Part shown: positions 16,683 through 25,282 of the stretch, one piece after another
Layout: every line of letters begins with the position of its first letter
How positions within the stretch are numbered: position 1 is the stretch's first letter
Source of the DNA: Beijerinckiaceae bacterium
GTDB lineage: Bacteria > Pseudomonadota > Alphaproteobacteria > Rhizobiales > Beijerinckiaceae
Length of the DNA: 64,000 nucleotides
Direction: 5' to 3'
NCBI GenBank assembly: GCA_947454485.1
Contig: CANGJJ010000010.1
Span: 62,001-126,000, forward strand
Made by a program: the position numbers and the translations under genes
Notes under the pieces: model-generated
Database searches by the model: none
What the model saw: the letters and a program-made list of their open reading frames with translations, nothing else
What the model was told of the DNA's origin: nothing

Positions 16683-17780
16683 GTGGAGAGAGTTGATTGC
16701 ATTGTCGCAGGCGCGGGCGTCGTCGGGCTCGCCATTGCGCGCGCGCTCGCAGCGCAGGGGCGCGATGTGCTCATTCTCGAAGAGCAAGAGAGTTTCGGTA
16801 CGGTCACCTCCGCCCGCAATAGCGAGGTGATCCATGCGGGCATTTATTATGCGCCCGCAAGCGTGATGGCGCGGCTTTGTGTGGCGGGACGTCAACAGCT
16901 CTATGCCTATTTGCGCGAGCGCGCGCTGCCCCACCAACAATGCGGCAAGCTGATTGTGGCGACTAGCGATGAGGAGGTTGGGCAGCTTGCTGGCATTCGT
17001 GCGCGGGCCTTCGCCAATGGTGTGGAGGATCTGCGCCTCTTGGATGCGCGCGAGGCCAAACAGATGGAGCCTGCGCTGGCCTGTCACGGGGCGCTTCATT
17101 CGCCCTCCACCGGCATTATCGACAGCCATGCCTTTATGCTGAGCCTGCTGGGTGATGCAGAGGCCAAAGGCGCGGTGCTTGTGTGCCACACGCCGATCAT
17201 GCGCGGCGAGATCCGCGAGGATGGCGTTGTTGTTGAGACGGGCGGGGCTGAGCCGATGCAGCTTCTGGCCAAGAGCTTCATCAATGCGGCAGGTCTTGGC
17301 GCCGTGGCGCTCGCGCGCAATCTTGTTGGCTTTCCCACGCAATCTGTGCCGCAGGCCTTTTTGGCGAAGGGCAATTATTTCACCCTTGCTGGGCGCTCAC
17401 CTTTTTCGCGGCTTATCTATCCCGTGCCAGTTCCGGGTGGGCTTGGAACCCATCTGACTTTGGATCTGGGCGGCCAAGCGCGCTTTGGTCCTGATGTCGA
17501 ATGGGTGGATGAGATTGACTATGCCGTGAATCCTGCGCGCGGGGACAGTTTCTATTCTGCCATCCGCCGCTATTGGCCAGATTTGCAAGATGGCGCCTTG
17601 CAGCCAGCCTATGCTGGCATTCGCCCTAAGATCGTGCCGCAGGGTGGTGGCGCGCAGGATTTTATCATCGCGGGTCCGCGCGATCATGGCGTGCGCGGTG
17701 TCGTACAGCTCTTTGGGATTGAATCACCGGGGCTCACAAGCGCGCTGGCGATTGCCGATCGTGTGGCGCGTATAATTTAG
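16683..17780 (+). CDS. FAD-dependent oxidoreductase, L-2-hydroxyglutarate oxidase (LhgO)-like
   Basis: A 365-residue DAO-family flavoprotein. The dinucleotide-binding loop is [19 protein letters not shown], followed by [20 protein letters not shown] and GIYYAP, the characteristic start of LhgO-type 2-hydroxyacid oxidases. C-terminal YAGIRPKI and [15 protein letters not shown] close the FAD site. I choose GTG 16683, 5 bp after AGGAGG (16672-16677); upstream in-frame starts would lengthen it by 38 residues of low-complexity sequence. It oxidises a hydroxyacid, likely L-2-hydroxyglutarate, passing electrons to the membrane pool. Confidence 0.87.
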   Translation: MERVDCIVAGAGVVGLAIARALAAQGRDVLILEEQESFGTVTSARNSEVIHAGIYYAPASVMARLCVAGRQQLYAYLRERALPHQQCGKLIVATSDEEVGQLAGIRARAFANGVEDLRLLDAREAKQMEPALACHGALHSPSTGIIDSHAFMLSLLGDAEAKGAVLVCHTPIMRGEIREDGVVVETGGAEPMQLLAKSFINAAGLGAVALARNLVGFPTQSVPQAFLAKGNYFTLAGRSPFSRLIYPVPVPGGLGTHLTLDLGGQARFGPDVEWVDEIDYAVNPARGDSFYSAIRRYWPDLQDGALQPAYAGIRPKIVPQGGGAQDFIIAGPRDHGVRGVVQLFGIESPGLTSALAIADRVARII

Positions 17781-17842
17781 ACCAAGAGTGGGCCTTCTCT
17801 TTCATAATTCTACGTCGCATATTTGGGTTCGTTCTGCCAAAC

Positions 17843-18457
17843 TTACAATTTGATCTTACCTTTGGTCGGGTTGGCTTCACGTGAAACTGAGTGCTGCTCG
17901 AAGAGCATTTTCTTGAGGCGACCAAGATCTTTTCGCATTGCTGAGTGGGCCCTGCGTTCGTACCTGTCTAGCCTGTTCATGTCGCCTATGACTTCACTCA
18001 CCGCGATGCAATTACTCTCGGGCTCAGATTTTAGTTTTGGTGTCGAGTAGTGATCCATAGTCTCAGCGCTTCTGCCCCTCGCCATTTCCGCGTTTGCCAT
18101 CCAACGACATAGGGGCTCGCCAAGGAGGTCCACTAGGGAAGGCGTGTAACGTCTTTTGGAAAATGCTTGCTCGATGGCGGCCTGGCGAGCTTTCCTCGTC
18201 CTCAAGATTTCACATTGGCGCTCGGCTACTCGCAGGCAGAGGGCTTTCTGCTCATCCGTAAAAAATAAGTCGACAATCTGGTTATAGATGGCCGTTGAAG
18301 TCTCTTTCCAAGTAGGGTCGCAGCTAATTGGGGTTGCTAGGCCGTGACGGCGTGCGTTTTGCGACGAGCGCACCTTCCCGGATGCTGTGCGCGGCCCGGT
18401 ACTTTTTTGTGCGTTTCGTTTGTTGGCATCGCCCTTACGGTTCGGTGGGGCGTTCAT
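17843..18457 (-). CDS. Conserved hypothetical protein (NAQKSTGPRT motif)
   Basis: A 204-residue basic, Cys-poor protein. The N-terminus has KRNAQKSTGPRTASGKVRSS and NARRHGLA, a pattern I have seen in uncharacterised alphaproteobacterial proteins. The rest is helical and rich in Arg, Lys and Glu, with no signal peptide. I do not recognise a function. ATG 18457 is preferred over TTG 18484. It overlaps the end of the preceding gene by 23 bp, so the pair is coupled. It is the last gene of the phage-like island. The short AT-rich stretch after it (17781-17842) holds nothing recognisable. Confidence 0.65.
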   Translation of the reverse strand: MNAPPNRKGDANKRNAQKSTGPRTASGKVRSSQNARRHGLATPISCDPTWKETSTAIYNQIVDLFFTDEQKALCLRVAERQCEILRTRKARQAAIEQAFSKRRYTPSLVDLLGEPLCRWMANAEMARGRSAETMDHYSTPKLKSEPESNCIAVSEVIGDMNRLDRYERRAHSAMRKDLGRLKKMLFEQHSVSREANPTKGKIKL

Positions 18458-19058
18458 CAGTGTTACCCGTCTCGGTTTCGGCAAACTCTACGTCAATGGG
18501 CTTGCTTGTGATGGACTTGATCTGCTCTGACCACCAAGACCTGTGGCGCGCGAGTTCTGAAATGTGGGCGTTCCTGCGGGCCTCTGCCTGCGCGATCATG
18601 CGCTCGACTTTCTCGAAAACATCAATCTTGTTGGCTAGCGTGTGCGCGAAAATTTCATCTGCGCCCATTTGCGCGGACCCTAAAAGAGCCTTGACCTCCT
18701 TTGTGGCGCTTGGCTCTCCGCGCATCCAGGCTTCCGCCAAATTCGTGCGGGCGGAGTGTTGAAGGCCTAGCTTGTCGAGCAGAGTTTTTAGGCCGCTGTC
18801 TCGAGACGATGCCATGAGGGCAGCCTTCAATTTTCGTGCGTTGCGAACCTCCATCTCCAGGTCCGCAGCATTACGGATGTACATCTCGTCAATAAAGTCG
18901 GCAGGCTGGAGCGCCTCCCGAAACATTTGCCAGAGTTCGTCGAACTCCATCTCCAGATCTTTGGGGACCGCCGGCGGGCCCATGATGGTGTAAAACTTCT
19001 TCGGCACTCTTCGCTGGAACGACGGGGAAGGTGAGTTTGTGTTTGAACGCTTCGACAT
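18435..19058 (-). CDS. Conserved hypothetical protein, island gene
   Basis: A 207-residue protein, largely helical and charged, with a basic N-terminus (MSKRSNTNSPSPSFQRRVPK) and long amphipathic segments such as AADLEMEVRNARKLKAALMA. No recognised domain, membrane segment or signal. It is coupled to the following unknown gene by overlap and follows the Rad52-HNH gene after a 273-bp gap (19059-19331) in which I see no gene and no clear promoter. Context makes a phage or mobile-element accessory role possible; function unknown. Confidence 0.65.
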   Translation of the reverse strand: MSKRSNTNSPSPSFQRRVPKKFYTIMGPPAVPKDLEMEFDELWQMFREALQPADFIDEMYIRNAADLEMEVRNARKLKAALMASSRDSGLKTLLDKLGLQHSARTNLAEAWMRGEPSATKEVKALLGSAQMGADEIFAHTLANKIDVFEKVERMIAQAEARRNAHISELARHRSWWSEQIKSITSKPIDVEFAETETGNTDERPTEP

Positions 19059-19331
19059 GAGACGCGACCTCCACGCTTTGAAGGAAGGCCCATCTTACGC
19101 GATCGCAGGCGATCCATCGACAGTTGCGCCAGAAATGAGTTTCAAAGGTGGGGAGAAGTCCTGTCTGAACGCTGTCTTTATAACAAAGTGACAGGCTTTT
19201 TCTTGCGTAGCCCGCTCCTCTATCTACGTCGGCGCGGTCGCCGTGGGATCCGACCCAATGATTCGCAAGCGACAGATCGCCGGCGTGTTATTATTTCCAT
19301 CTTTTTGATCGTACGCTGAGCCTTCGTGGGT

Positions 19332-20456
19332 CTAAGATCTGTTATCTCTCCACAACTCCCCCGCCACAGCCAGCGGCTCAATCCTCTTCTCCTCCCACCA
19401 GTCTCTTTCATTACCCCACATGTGGAGTTCGTGGTGGTGGGTGGCGCAGAGGGGCACTGTGAACTCGTCTGAGACTTTGCGTCCAAGGGCGCGCGGTTGA
19501 GCAAAGCGCAGGTGGTGGGCTTGTGAGGGCGTGCGTGCGCATACAAGGCAGGGCTGGGAGGCGACGAATTTTAGATGCTCTCGACTGCGAATGCGCTTTG
19601 GCTCGGCAATGGTCAGGGCAGACTTCTCGATCCTGTGGGGTGGCAGGGTGTGAGGTGTCAGATTTGAAGTTGCAGCCGTTTGGATAGGTGGTTGAAGTTC
19701 GGCTGTGCCCAGAGGATTTTTGCTGAGGGCAGCAGAGGGCACCCAAACCGGGATTGAGGCTTCAGCCATTGGGTTGAGGCGCGAGGACGAGGGGGCTTCT
19801 TGGGTGGCAGAGCTTGCATCTCCCGATGATAGGGGAGATGCGTCTAGCTCTTTTGGTCCCTTGCTCTGATCGTATGTAGTCTCGTCAGCCTGCGGCAGAT
19901 CGAGAGCATCATATTCGAGATGCTGTTCAATAGCCTCCCCAGACCCCTCGGACCCCTCTTGTGTGGGGGGTGGATCTATGGGCGCGGATGACCTCGAGGG
20001 ATCCCGTCTTAGTCGCTTGGCCTTGGGCGGCTCTGTCTTGTCCCGATAAAGGGAAAGACCAAAGGGATTCCCAAAAGTCGACAGAGCCCGTTTGGTGGCA
20101 TCAGTCTCAGCAATCTTCGAGGCCCATTCATGAGCCTGACCAGGACTTGAGGACCAAGATTCTCCAGCCCCAAGCCCCTCCCTCTGGATCAGACGATCGC
20201 CAGCCCTGACGGTAATGCGGACCCGTGTGAGATAGGCCGCGACAAAGATCGACGTGGTCGCCTGCTTTTGCCACACACATTGGCTCGACAGGGTCTCCCG
20301 GTCCCAGCCATCAAAGCCAAAGATCCGGTTGGCCTCATCTATGATGTGCCAGCCCTCCAGATAGTGGAGGGTCTTTCCATCAACCTCTCGCTCTTTCACA
20401 AACTGGATTTTGACGGGGGCCTTGAGCTGGCGAAGCTGCGTGTCTGAAAATGACAT
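19332..20456 (-). CDS. Rad52/Rad22-family annealing protein fused to a C-terminal HNH-like zinc domain
   Basis: A 374-residue protein. Residues about 1-140 match the Rad52/Rad22 single-strand-annealing domain of alphaproteobacterial and phage proteins: LHYLEGWHIIDEANRIFGFD, VRITVRAGDRLIQREG, AETDATKRALSTFGNPFG. A Pro/Ser/Glu-rich linker of about 140 residues follows. The last 90 residues form an HNH-like module: CLVCARTPSQAHHLRF, then VPLCATHHHELHMWGNE, with CxxC, HH and CxxHHxxxH ligands. The expected role is annealing of complementary ssDNA, with the tail binding or nicking DNA. ATG 20456 starts 1 bp after the Gp157 stop, so they are one operon. An upstream in-frame extension lies inside gp157 and is not used. 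Confidence 0.82.
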   Translation of the reverse strand: MSFSDTQLRQLKAPVKIQFVKEREVDGKTLHYLEGWHIIDEANRIFGFDGWDRETLSSQCVWQKQATTSIFVAAYLTRVRITVRAGDRLIQREGLGAGESWSSSPGQAHEWASKIAETDATKRALSTFGNPFGLSLYRDKTEPPKAKRLRRDPSRSSAPIDPPPTQEGSEGSGEAIEQHLEYDALDLPQADETTYDQSKGPKELDASPLSSGDASSATQEAPSSSRLNPMAEASIPVWVPSAALSKNPLGTAELQPPIQTAATSNLTPHTLPPHRIEKSALTIAEPKRIRSREHLKFVASQPCLVCARTPSQAHHLRFAQPRALGRKVSDEFTVPLCATHHHELHMWGNERDWWEEKRIEPLAVAGELWRDNRS

Positions 20457-20457
20457 G

Positions 20458-20961
20458 TCACTGGCTCCGCACCGCAAGGGAGGTCTTGGGCTGGGACAAC
20501 AGAGCGCCCGGCACATAATTGCCCCTGGTCAGGGCATCCAGAATGGCCCGCTTATCTGGCTTGGGCGCTTGCGGTACCAAGAAGTCGATGGGCAATTCGC
20601 TCTCGTCCAAGATCTCGACCCCCGGCGGCCCAGTGCGGACCGAGGCCGTAAAGTCGGGCGCGACGATTTTGGTCATGTCAGCAACCGACATGCCTTCCAC
20701 CACGACCTGCCGTTTTGACGCGGCCCTTGCCTCCAGCCGGGCAAGCCTCCCCCGCATGGTCTCGATCCGCTCCTTCAGCGCCCGAGCCAAGACCTCATCG
20801 TCCAACGCCGAGCGCACCAAGGCCTCCAGCGCCTCCCTCAGATTGGTGGCACCCTCCAACGTATCAGCCAGCGTCTGCTCATCTATCTGGGGGTGAAGCT
20901 CTAAAAGACGGCGACGGAGTTCGACAAAGCGGTTTTGTTCGAGCACTATTGCGTGAGACAT
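20458..20961 (-). CDS. Siphovirus Gp157 family protein
   Basis: A 167-residue protein of the Sipho_Gp157 family. Signs are the conserved LADTLEGATNLREALEALV segment, the coiled-coil ALKERIETMRGRLARLEARA, and the C-terminal PPGVEILDESELPIDF and KPDKRAILDAL blocks. Gp157 proteins are phage early proteins often next to recombination genes; the family description links the Streptococcus thermophilus phage version to phage resistance. It is first gene after the strong minus-strand promoter at 21001-21028 and directly upstream of Rad52-HNH. This suggests an ssDNA-annealing module of phage origin. Confidence 0.85.
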   Translation of the reverse strand: MSHAIVLEQNRFVELRRRLLELHPQIDEQTLADTLEGATNLREALEALVRSALDDEVLARALKERIETMRGRLARLEARAASKRQVVVEGMSVADMTKIVAPDFTASVRTGPPGVEILDESELPIDFLVPQAPKPDKRAILDALTRGNYVPGALLSQPKTSLAVRSQ

Positions 20962-20996
20962 GAGGGGATCCTTTTGTCTAATTTTTGTATCTTAAA

Positions 20997-21011
20997 GTCC
21001 ATTATATGGAC
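20997..21011. promoter_or_regulatory. Candidate repressor operator
   Basis: Perfect inverted repeat GTCCAT-TAT-ATGGAC in the divergent region. It covers the -10 hexamer of the minus-strand promoter, so bound repressor would block gp157-rad52 transcription. The likely ligand is the adjacent XRE protein. Confidence 0.6.
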
Positions 21012-21028
21012 ATATCGCGTGTTGTCAA
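21001..21028 (-). promoter_or_regulatory. Near-consensus sigma70 promoter of gp157-rad52
   Basis: Minus strand: TTGACA (21028-21023), 16-bp spacer, TATAAT (21006-21001). Both hexamers are consensus. The -35 box overlaps the ATG of the divergent XRE gene. Confidence 0.72.
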
Positions 21029-21288
21029 TGCTCACTGGTGTACAAATTCGAGCTGCTAGAGCTGCATTGAAATGGTCGGCTGCGCGACTTGCTGAAGAAG
21101 TCGGCGTTGCTCACAAGACGATTGCTCGATTTGAAGAGGTAGATGGAATACCTCGCAGCAGGACGTCTACGCTCGCTGAAGTTCGCTACAAGCTTGAAGC
21201 TGCCGGGATCGAATTCATCGAAGACGATGGCCGCCGGGGGCCGGGAGTACGGCTAGCGCTATCAAATCGACCTATGCAAACAGGCTGA
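21028..21288 (+). CDS. XRE-family helix-turn-helix repressor
   Basis: An 86-residue regulator. GVQIRAARAALKWSAARLAE leads into the HTH (EEVGVAHKTIARFEE), followed by the C-terminal LEAAGIEFIEDDGRRGPGVR typical of short alphaproteobacterial XRE repressors. I start at ATG 21028, which has no clear ribosome site; the longer frame from 20935 reads back into gp157. Divergent placement and the palindrome at 20997-21011 make it the probable switch of the island. A terminator follows at 21324. Confidence 0.83.
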   Translation: MLTGVQIRAARAALKWSAARLAEEVGVAHKTIARFEEVDGIPRSRTSTLAEVRYKLEAAGIEFIEDDGRRGPGVRLALSNRPMQTG

Positions 21289-21323
21289 CACCATCACAAG
21301 CCGATAGGATATCAATGCGCGCC

Positions 21324-21356
21324 GACGCTCTTCATTTTGGAAGCGTCTTTTTCTTT
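21324..21356 (+). terminator. Rho-independent terminator after the XRE gene
   Basis: Stem GACGCT(C)TTC with GAAGCGTC, then TTTTTCTTT. It closes the repressor transcript and insulates the next gene. Confidence 0.65.
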
Positions 21357-21451
21357 CCTCATCTTGATCTGACCCGTCAGTGCTTGCTTAAAATAAGGGC
21401 CTTCCCTGCGCACCATTTGCCAGGCGCATAGGCTGATGTTAGCCAGCTCGT

Positions 21452-22120
21452 ATGAAGCCTCTAGTTATTTTTGATCTCGACGGAACTTTGGCCGACACAG
21501 CGGATGATGTCGTGGCTGCGATCAATCACACTTTGGAGGCTGAGGGCGTTGCGCCGCTTCATCTGGGCCCCGAGCGCTATCTTGTGGGCTCAGGCGGGCG
21601 TGCCTTGATCAAGCGCGCTTATGCGCAAGCTGGCCGCGTTTTGGATGATGATGTGCTGGAGCGCGTCTTCCAGACCTTCCTGAAGCGCTATGAGGCGAAT
21701 GTCGCGGTTCATTCGCAGCTATATCCCGGCGCGCAGATGGCATTGGAAGAGCTAGCCGCTGCTGGCTTCAATCTCGCCATCTGCACCAACAAAAGCTATC
21801 GCCCCTGCTGCGCGTTGCTGGAGGCTTTGCAGATCACCCATTTCTTCAGCGCAATTTGCGGCAATGACTCGCTACCATGGTCCAAGCCTGATCCGCGTGC
21901 GCTGTTGGGCGTTGTCGAGCGTGCGGGAGGCTTGCAGAGCCGGTCTTTGATGGTCGGGGATTCCCGCACCGATATTGATACGGGCATGGCTGCAGCGATC
22001 CCCGTTGTGGCGGTCGATTTTGGCTATAGCGATAGGCCTGTTGCTGAGCTCAAGCCTGATTATGTGATCTCGACTTTCGAGGCTTTGATCCCGATCGTGC
22101 GAAAGTCGCTAGCTCGCTAG
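21452..22120 (+). CDS. gph: HAD hydrolase, phosphoglycolate phosphatase-like
   Basis: A 222-residue HAD-superfamily phosphatase. Motif I is FDLDGTLADT, motif II CTNKS, motif III K in WSKPDPRAL, and motif IV VGDSRTDIDTG. The cap insertion (residues 15-80) and length fit Gph, which hydrolyses 2-phosphoglycolate. Its position at the head of a polysaccharide locus also allows a sugar-phosphate substrate. No ribosome site stands out before ATG 21452. Confidence 0.85.
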   Translation: MKPLVIFDLDGTLADTADDVVAAINHTLEAEGVAPLHLGPERYLVGSGGRALIKRAYAQAGRVLDDDVLERVFQTFLKRYEANVAVHSQLYPGAQMALEELAAAGFNLAICTNKSYRPCCALLEALQITHFFSAICGNDSLPWSKPDPRALLGVVERAGGLQSRSLMVGDSRTDIDTGMAAAIPVVAVDFGYSDRPVAELKPDYVISTFEALIPIVRKSLAR

Positions 22121-22432
22121 CTGTGCTTATAACTTAAGCTAAGCTTTAAATCATTGCGCTGACTATGTCGGTATGGCCCGCCTTTGCGCCAGTTGCGATC
22201 AAGAAAACACTACCAGAGCAAGCCAAAGCAATCAATGTAATGATAATTGTATCGGTTGCCGTGATCTAAGCAGAACGTCGCGTTTAGGTTCTAAGCTGCT
22301 CATTTTGTGCAGCGTTGCTCGATATTGAGCGAGACAATCTGAGGGCGGCGCGAGTGCGTAGTCGGTGCCCCGTTTCCACTTTTGTTGTCACACTGATGTT
22401 TGCCAATTGGCAGGCGAAGGAACGCTCGTTCA
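22121..22432. promoter_or_regulatory. AT-rich leader of the polysaccharide operon
   Basis: A 312-bp gene-free stretch with lower G+C than the flanks. It contains a perfect 12-bp palindrome TGCCAATTGGCA (22401-22412), 20 bp before the rfbH start, which could be an operator. No confident -35/-10 pair and no JUMPstart-like element were seen. Confidence 0.4.
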
Positions 22433-23755
22433 ATGCTGATACGTGATGAAAGCGCCGCTTTGCGTGACGAGATCATGGCGCTTGTCGAGCGCTATGCTGC
22501 ACTGAAGCTGAACACGCAAAAGTTCGAGGCTGGCGCTACCTATGTTCCGCCGTCGGGCAAGCTCATCGATTCAGCCGAACTGAAATTGATGACGGAAGCC
22601 GCGCTTGATGGCTGGTTGACCACGGGGCGTTTCAACACTGAATTCGAAGAGAAGCTCGCCAAATTCATTGGTGTGCGCCATGCGCTTACGGTGAATTCGG
22701 GCTCCTCTGCCAATCTGGTCGCCTTCTCCACCCTCACCAGTCACAAACTGGGCGCGCGTGCAATCAAGCCCGGCGATGAAGTGATCTCTGTTGCAGCGGG
22801 CTTTCCCACAACGGTCAATCCGATCCTGCAATGTGGCGCAGTGCCTGTTTTCGTCGATGTGGAGCTTGGCACTTACAATATCGATGCCGCGCAAATTGAA
22901 GCTGCGATCACGCCGCGCACGCGCGCCATCATGCTCGCCCATACGCTTGGCAATCCCTATGACCTCGATACAATCACGGCCCTGTGCAAGAAGCACGGCC
23001 TCTGGCTCGTTGAAGATTGCTGCGATGCTCTTGGTTCGACCTATCGTGGCAAGCGCGTTGGCACATTCGGCGATATTGGCACGGTGAGCTTCTATCCGGC
23101 CCATCACATTACGATGGGCGAGGGTGGGGCTGTCTTCATGAACCACGGCGGTCTTGCGCGTGTGGCGGAGAGTTTCCGCGACTGGGGCCGCGATTGCTAC
23201 TGCGCGCCGGGTAAAGACAACACATGCGGCAATCGCTTTGGCTGGACGCTTGGCTCGCTGCCCACCGGCTATGATCACAAATATACCTATAGCCATATGG
23301 GCTATAATTTGAAGATCACCGATATGCAGGCTGCGTGCGGTGTCGCGCAGATGGGCAAGCTCGATGACTTCATCGCAGCACGCAAACAAAATTTTGATAT
23401 TCTCACGCAGCATCTCAAAGACTGCGAAGATCTGCTGATCTTGCCGCAGGCAACGCCCAACTCAGATCCGTCCTGGTTCGGCTTCCCGCTGACCTTGCGC
23501 CCTGAAGCGAAGATTGATCGCACCGATCTGCTCAAGCAGCTGGAAGACAAGCGCATCGGCACGCGTTTGCTGTTCGCCGGCAATCTCACGCGACAGCCCT
23601 ATATGAGCGGCCGCACTTATCGCGTCGCGGGTCAATTGACCAATACTGAAGTGGTCATGAACCGCACCTTCTGGATTGGCCTGCAGCCGTCCCTGACACC
23701 CGACACGTTGGCCTATTCCGCTGGCACTCTCAAAGCTCTCCTGAAGGGAAAGTGA
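22433..23755 (+). CDS. rfbH: CDP-4-keto-6-deoxyglucose 3-dehydratase (E1/RfbH-like)
   Basis: A 440-residue PMP- and [2Fe-2S]-dependent dehydratase that removes the C3 hydroxyl in 3,6-dideoxyhexose synthesis. The usual aminotransferase Lys is replaced by His224 in [14 protein letters not shown], the hallmark of E1. The cluster cysteines fit C-X57-C-X1-C-X7-C exactly (Cys197, 255, 257, 265; [13 protein letters not shown]). It needs a reductase (E3/RfbI) that is not in the window. ATG 22433 has GAAGGA upstream; a TTG 33 bp earlier is less likely. It is the first gene of the 11-gene operon, but the matching RfbF and RfbG are 25 kb away at 48.5-50.3 kb. Confidence 0.93.
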   Translation: MLIRDESAALRDEIMALVERYAALKLNTQKFEAGATYVPPSGKLIDSAELKLMTEAALDGWLTTGRFNTEFEEKLAKFIGVRHALTVNSGSSANLVAFSTLTSHKLGARAIKPGDEVISVAAGFPTTVNPILQCGAVPVFVDVELGTYNIDAAQIEAAITPRTRAIMLAHTLGNPYDLDTITALCKKHGLWLVEDCCDALGSTYRGKRVGTFGDIGTVSFYPAHHITMGEGGAVFMNHGGLARVAESFRDWGRDCYCAPGKDNTCGNRFGWTLGSLPTGYDHKYTYSHMGYNLKITDMQAACGVAQMGKLDDFIAARKQNFDILTQHLKDCEDLLILPQATPNSDPSWFGFPLTLRPEAKIDRTDLLKQLEDKRIGTRLLFAGNLTRQPYMSGRTYRVAGQLTNTEVVMNRTFWIGLQPSLTPDTLAYSAGTLKALLKGK

Positions 23756-23761
23756 ACCTTC

Positions 23762-25282
23762 ATGCTCGCCGTCACCTCGCGCATTCCTGAACGTCTCGTC
23801 GTCTTTGAGATGGCGAATAATCATATGGGAGACATTGAGCATGGTCTTCATGTCACCCGTCGCTTCGGCGAGGTTTGTCGCAAATTTCCTGAATTCAAGT
23901 TTGCGTTCAAACTGCAATATCGCGATCTCGACAGCTTCATTCATCCGCTGAAAAAAGATCGCGCGGATGTGCCTTATGTGAAGCGCTTCTCCGAGACACG
24001 GCTCAGCCGCGCGCAATTCGACACTTTGGTTGCAGAGATGCGCGCGCAGGGCTTTCTTGTCATGTCGACACCTTTCGACAATGCATCCATTGCGACGATT
24101 GAGAGCCAGAATCTCGATATTATCAAGATCGCGAGCTGCTCTTTCACGGACTGGCCCTTGCTCGAAGATGTCGTCCAAAGCGAGCGTCCGATCATTGCAT
24201 CCACCGCTGGTGCCTCGCTTGAAGAGATCGATCAGGTTGTGAGCTTCTTCTCCCATCGTTCGAAGGATTTTGCGATCCTTCATTGCGTGGGCGAATATCC
24301 AACCGCCGATGACAAGCTACATCTGGGGCAGATTGATTATCTCAAGGCGCGTTATCCCAATGTGCGGATCGGTTTTTCGACGCATGAAGATCCCGCCAAT
24401 TTCGAGATCGTCAAAATGGCGATTGCCAAAGGCGCGACCATCTTTGAAAAACATGTCGGCGTTGCAACTGACAAATATGCGCTGAACGCCTATTCGATCT
24501 CGCCCGAACAAGCAGAGCAATGGCTCACCAATGCTCGCTATGCGCTCGGCGTTTGTGGTCGCAGCGATGGCCGGGCACCCGTCAATGAGACGGAAGCCAA
24601 GAGCCTACGCTCACTGCGTCGCGGCGTCTTCCTGAAACATGATGTGCCTGCAGGCAAGCTTGTGACGATGGACGATGTCTATTTCGCCTTTCCGCCGGAT
24701 GAGGGGCAATATGCGGCCAATGATTGGTCGAAATATGCGCGCTATGTCACGACGCAGCCCATCACCAAAGATCATGCGCTCACCCATCTGAATGCAGATC
24801 GGCGCGATGATCGCCATCTTGTGCTGAATATCGCACAGCGTGTGAAGCAGCTCTTGAGCGATAGTCAGATCACTATTCCGGGCGGCGTTGATCTGGAGAT
24901 CTCGCATCACTATGGCATCGACCGCTTCGATGATTTTGGCCTGACCATGTTGACCGTGGTCAATCGCGGCTATTGCAAGAAGGTTTTGGTCTGCCTGCCG
25001 GGTCAGGTTCACCCCGAGCAATATCATGAGAAGAAGGAAGAGACCTTCCATATTCTCTATGGCGAATTGCAACTGAAGCTTGATGGTCAGACACGGATCT
25101 GTCAGCCGGGCGATGTGATCAATATTGAGCCAGGCGTGCGGCATGCCTTTACTAGCTCAACGGGCGCCGTGTTGGAGGAGATCTCCTCCACTCACTTCGT
25201 CAATGATTCTTACTATACTGATCCTGCGATCATGCAGAATGCCGCGCGCAAGACTTTCCTCACTTATTGGATGGTCGACTGA
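23762..25282 (+). CDS. NeuB-type sugar acid synthase fused to SAF and cupin domains
   Basis: A 506-residue fusion. Residues about 10-250 form a NeuB/SpsE-like PEP-condensing barrel (FEMANNHMGD, KIASCSF, IGFSTHE, TIFEKHV). Residues 282-312 hold a SAF/antifreeze-like motif (RSLRRGVFLKHDVPAGKLVT). Residues about 380-500 are a cupin similar to D-lyxose isomerases, with candidate ligands His417, His422, Glu427 and His461 (PGVRHAF). A NeuB enzyme would make a nonulosonic-type sugar acid from PEP and an aldose; the cupin may isomerise the sugar. No NeuC or CMP-transferase gene was found, so sialic acid itself is not supported. It sits 6 bp after rfbH and overlaps the TPP gene start (TGATG). Confidence 0.85.
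   Translation: MLAVTSRIPERLVVFEMANNHMGDIEHGLHVTRRFGEVCRKFPEFKFAFKLQYRDLDSFIHPLKKDRADVPYVKRFSETRLSRAQFDTLVAEMRAQGFLVMSTPFDNASIATIESQNLDIIKIASCSFTDWPLLEDVVQSERPIIASTAGASLEEIDQVVSFFSHRSKDFAILHCVGEYPTADDKLHLGQIDYLKARYPNVRIGFSTHEDPANFEIVKMAIAKGATIFEKHVGVATDKYALNAYSISPEQAEQWLTNARYALGVCGRSDGRAPVNETEAKSLRSLRRGVFLKHDVPAGKLVTMDDVYFAFPPDEGQYAANDWSKYARYVTTQPITKDHALTHLNADRRDDRHLVLNIAQRVKQLLSDSQITIPGGVDLEISHHYGIDRFDDFGLTMLTVVNRGYCKKVLVCLPGQVHPEQYHEKKEETFHILYGELQLKLDGQTRICQPGDVINIEPGVRHAFTSSTGAVLEEISSTHFVNDSYYTDPAIMQNAARKTFLTYWMVD

Noticed and set aside
17781-21356. Intact prophage
   Set aside because: No integrase, structural, packaging or lysis genes; only a recombination/regulatory module and two unknown genes.
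23762-25282. Sialic acid biosynthesis
   Set aside because: Only a NeuB-like barrel is present; no NeuC, NeuA or sialyltransferase was found, so sialic acid is not supported.
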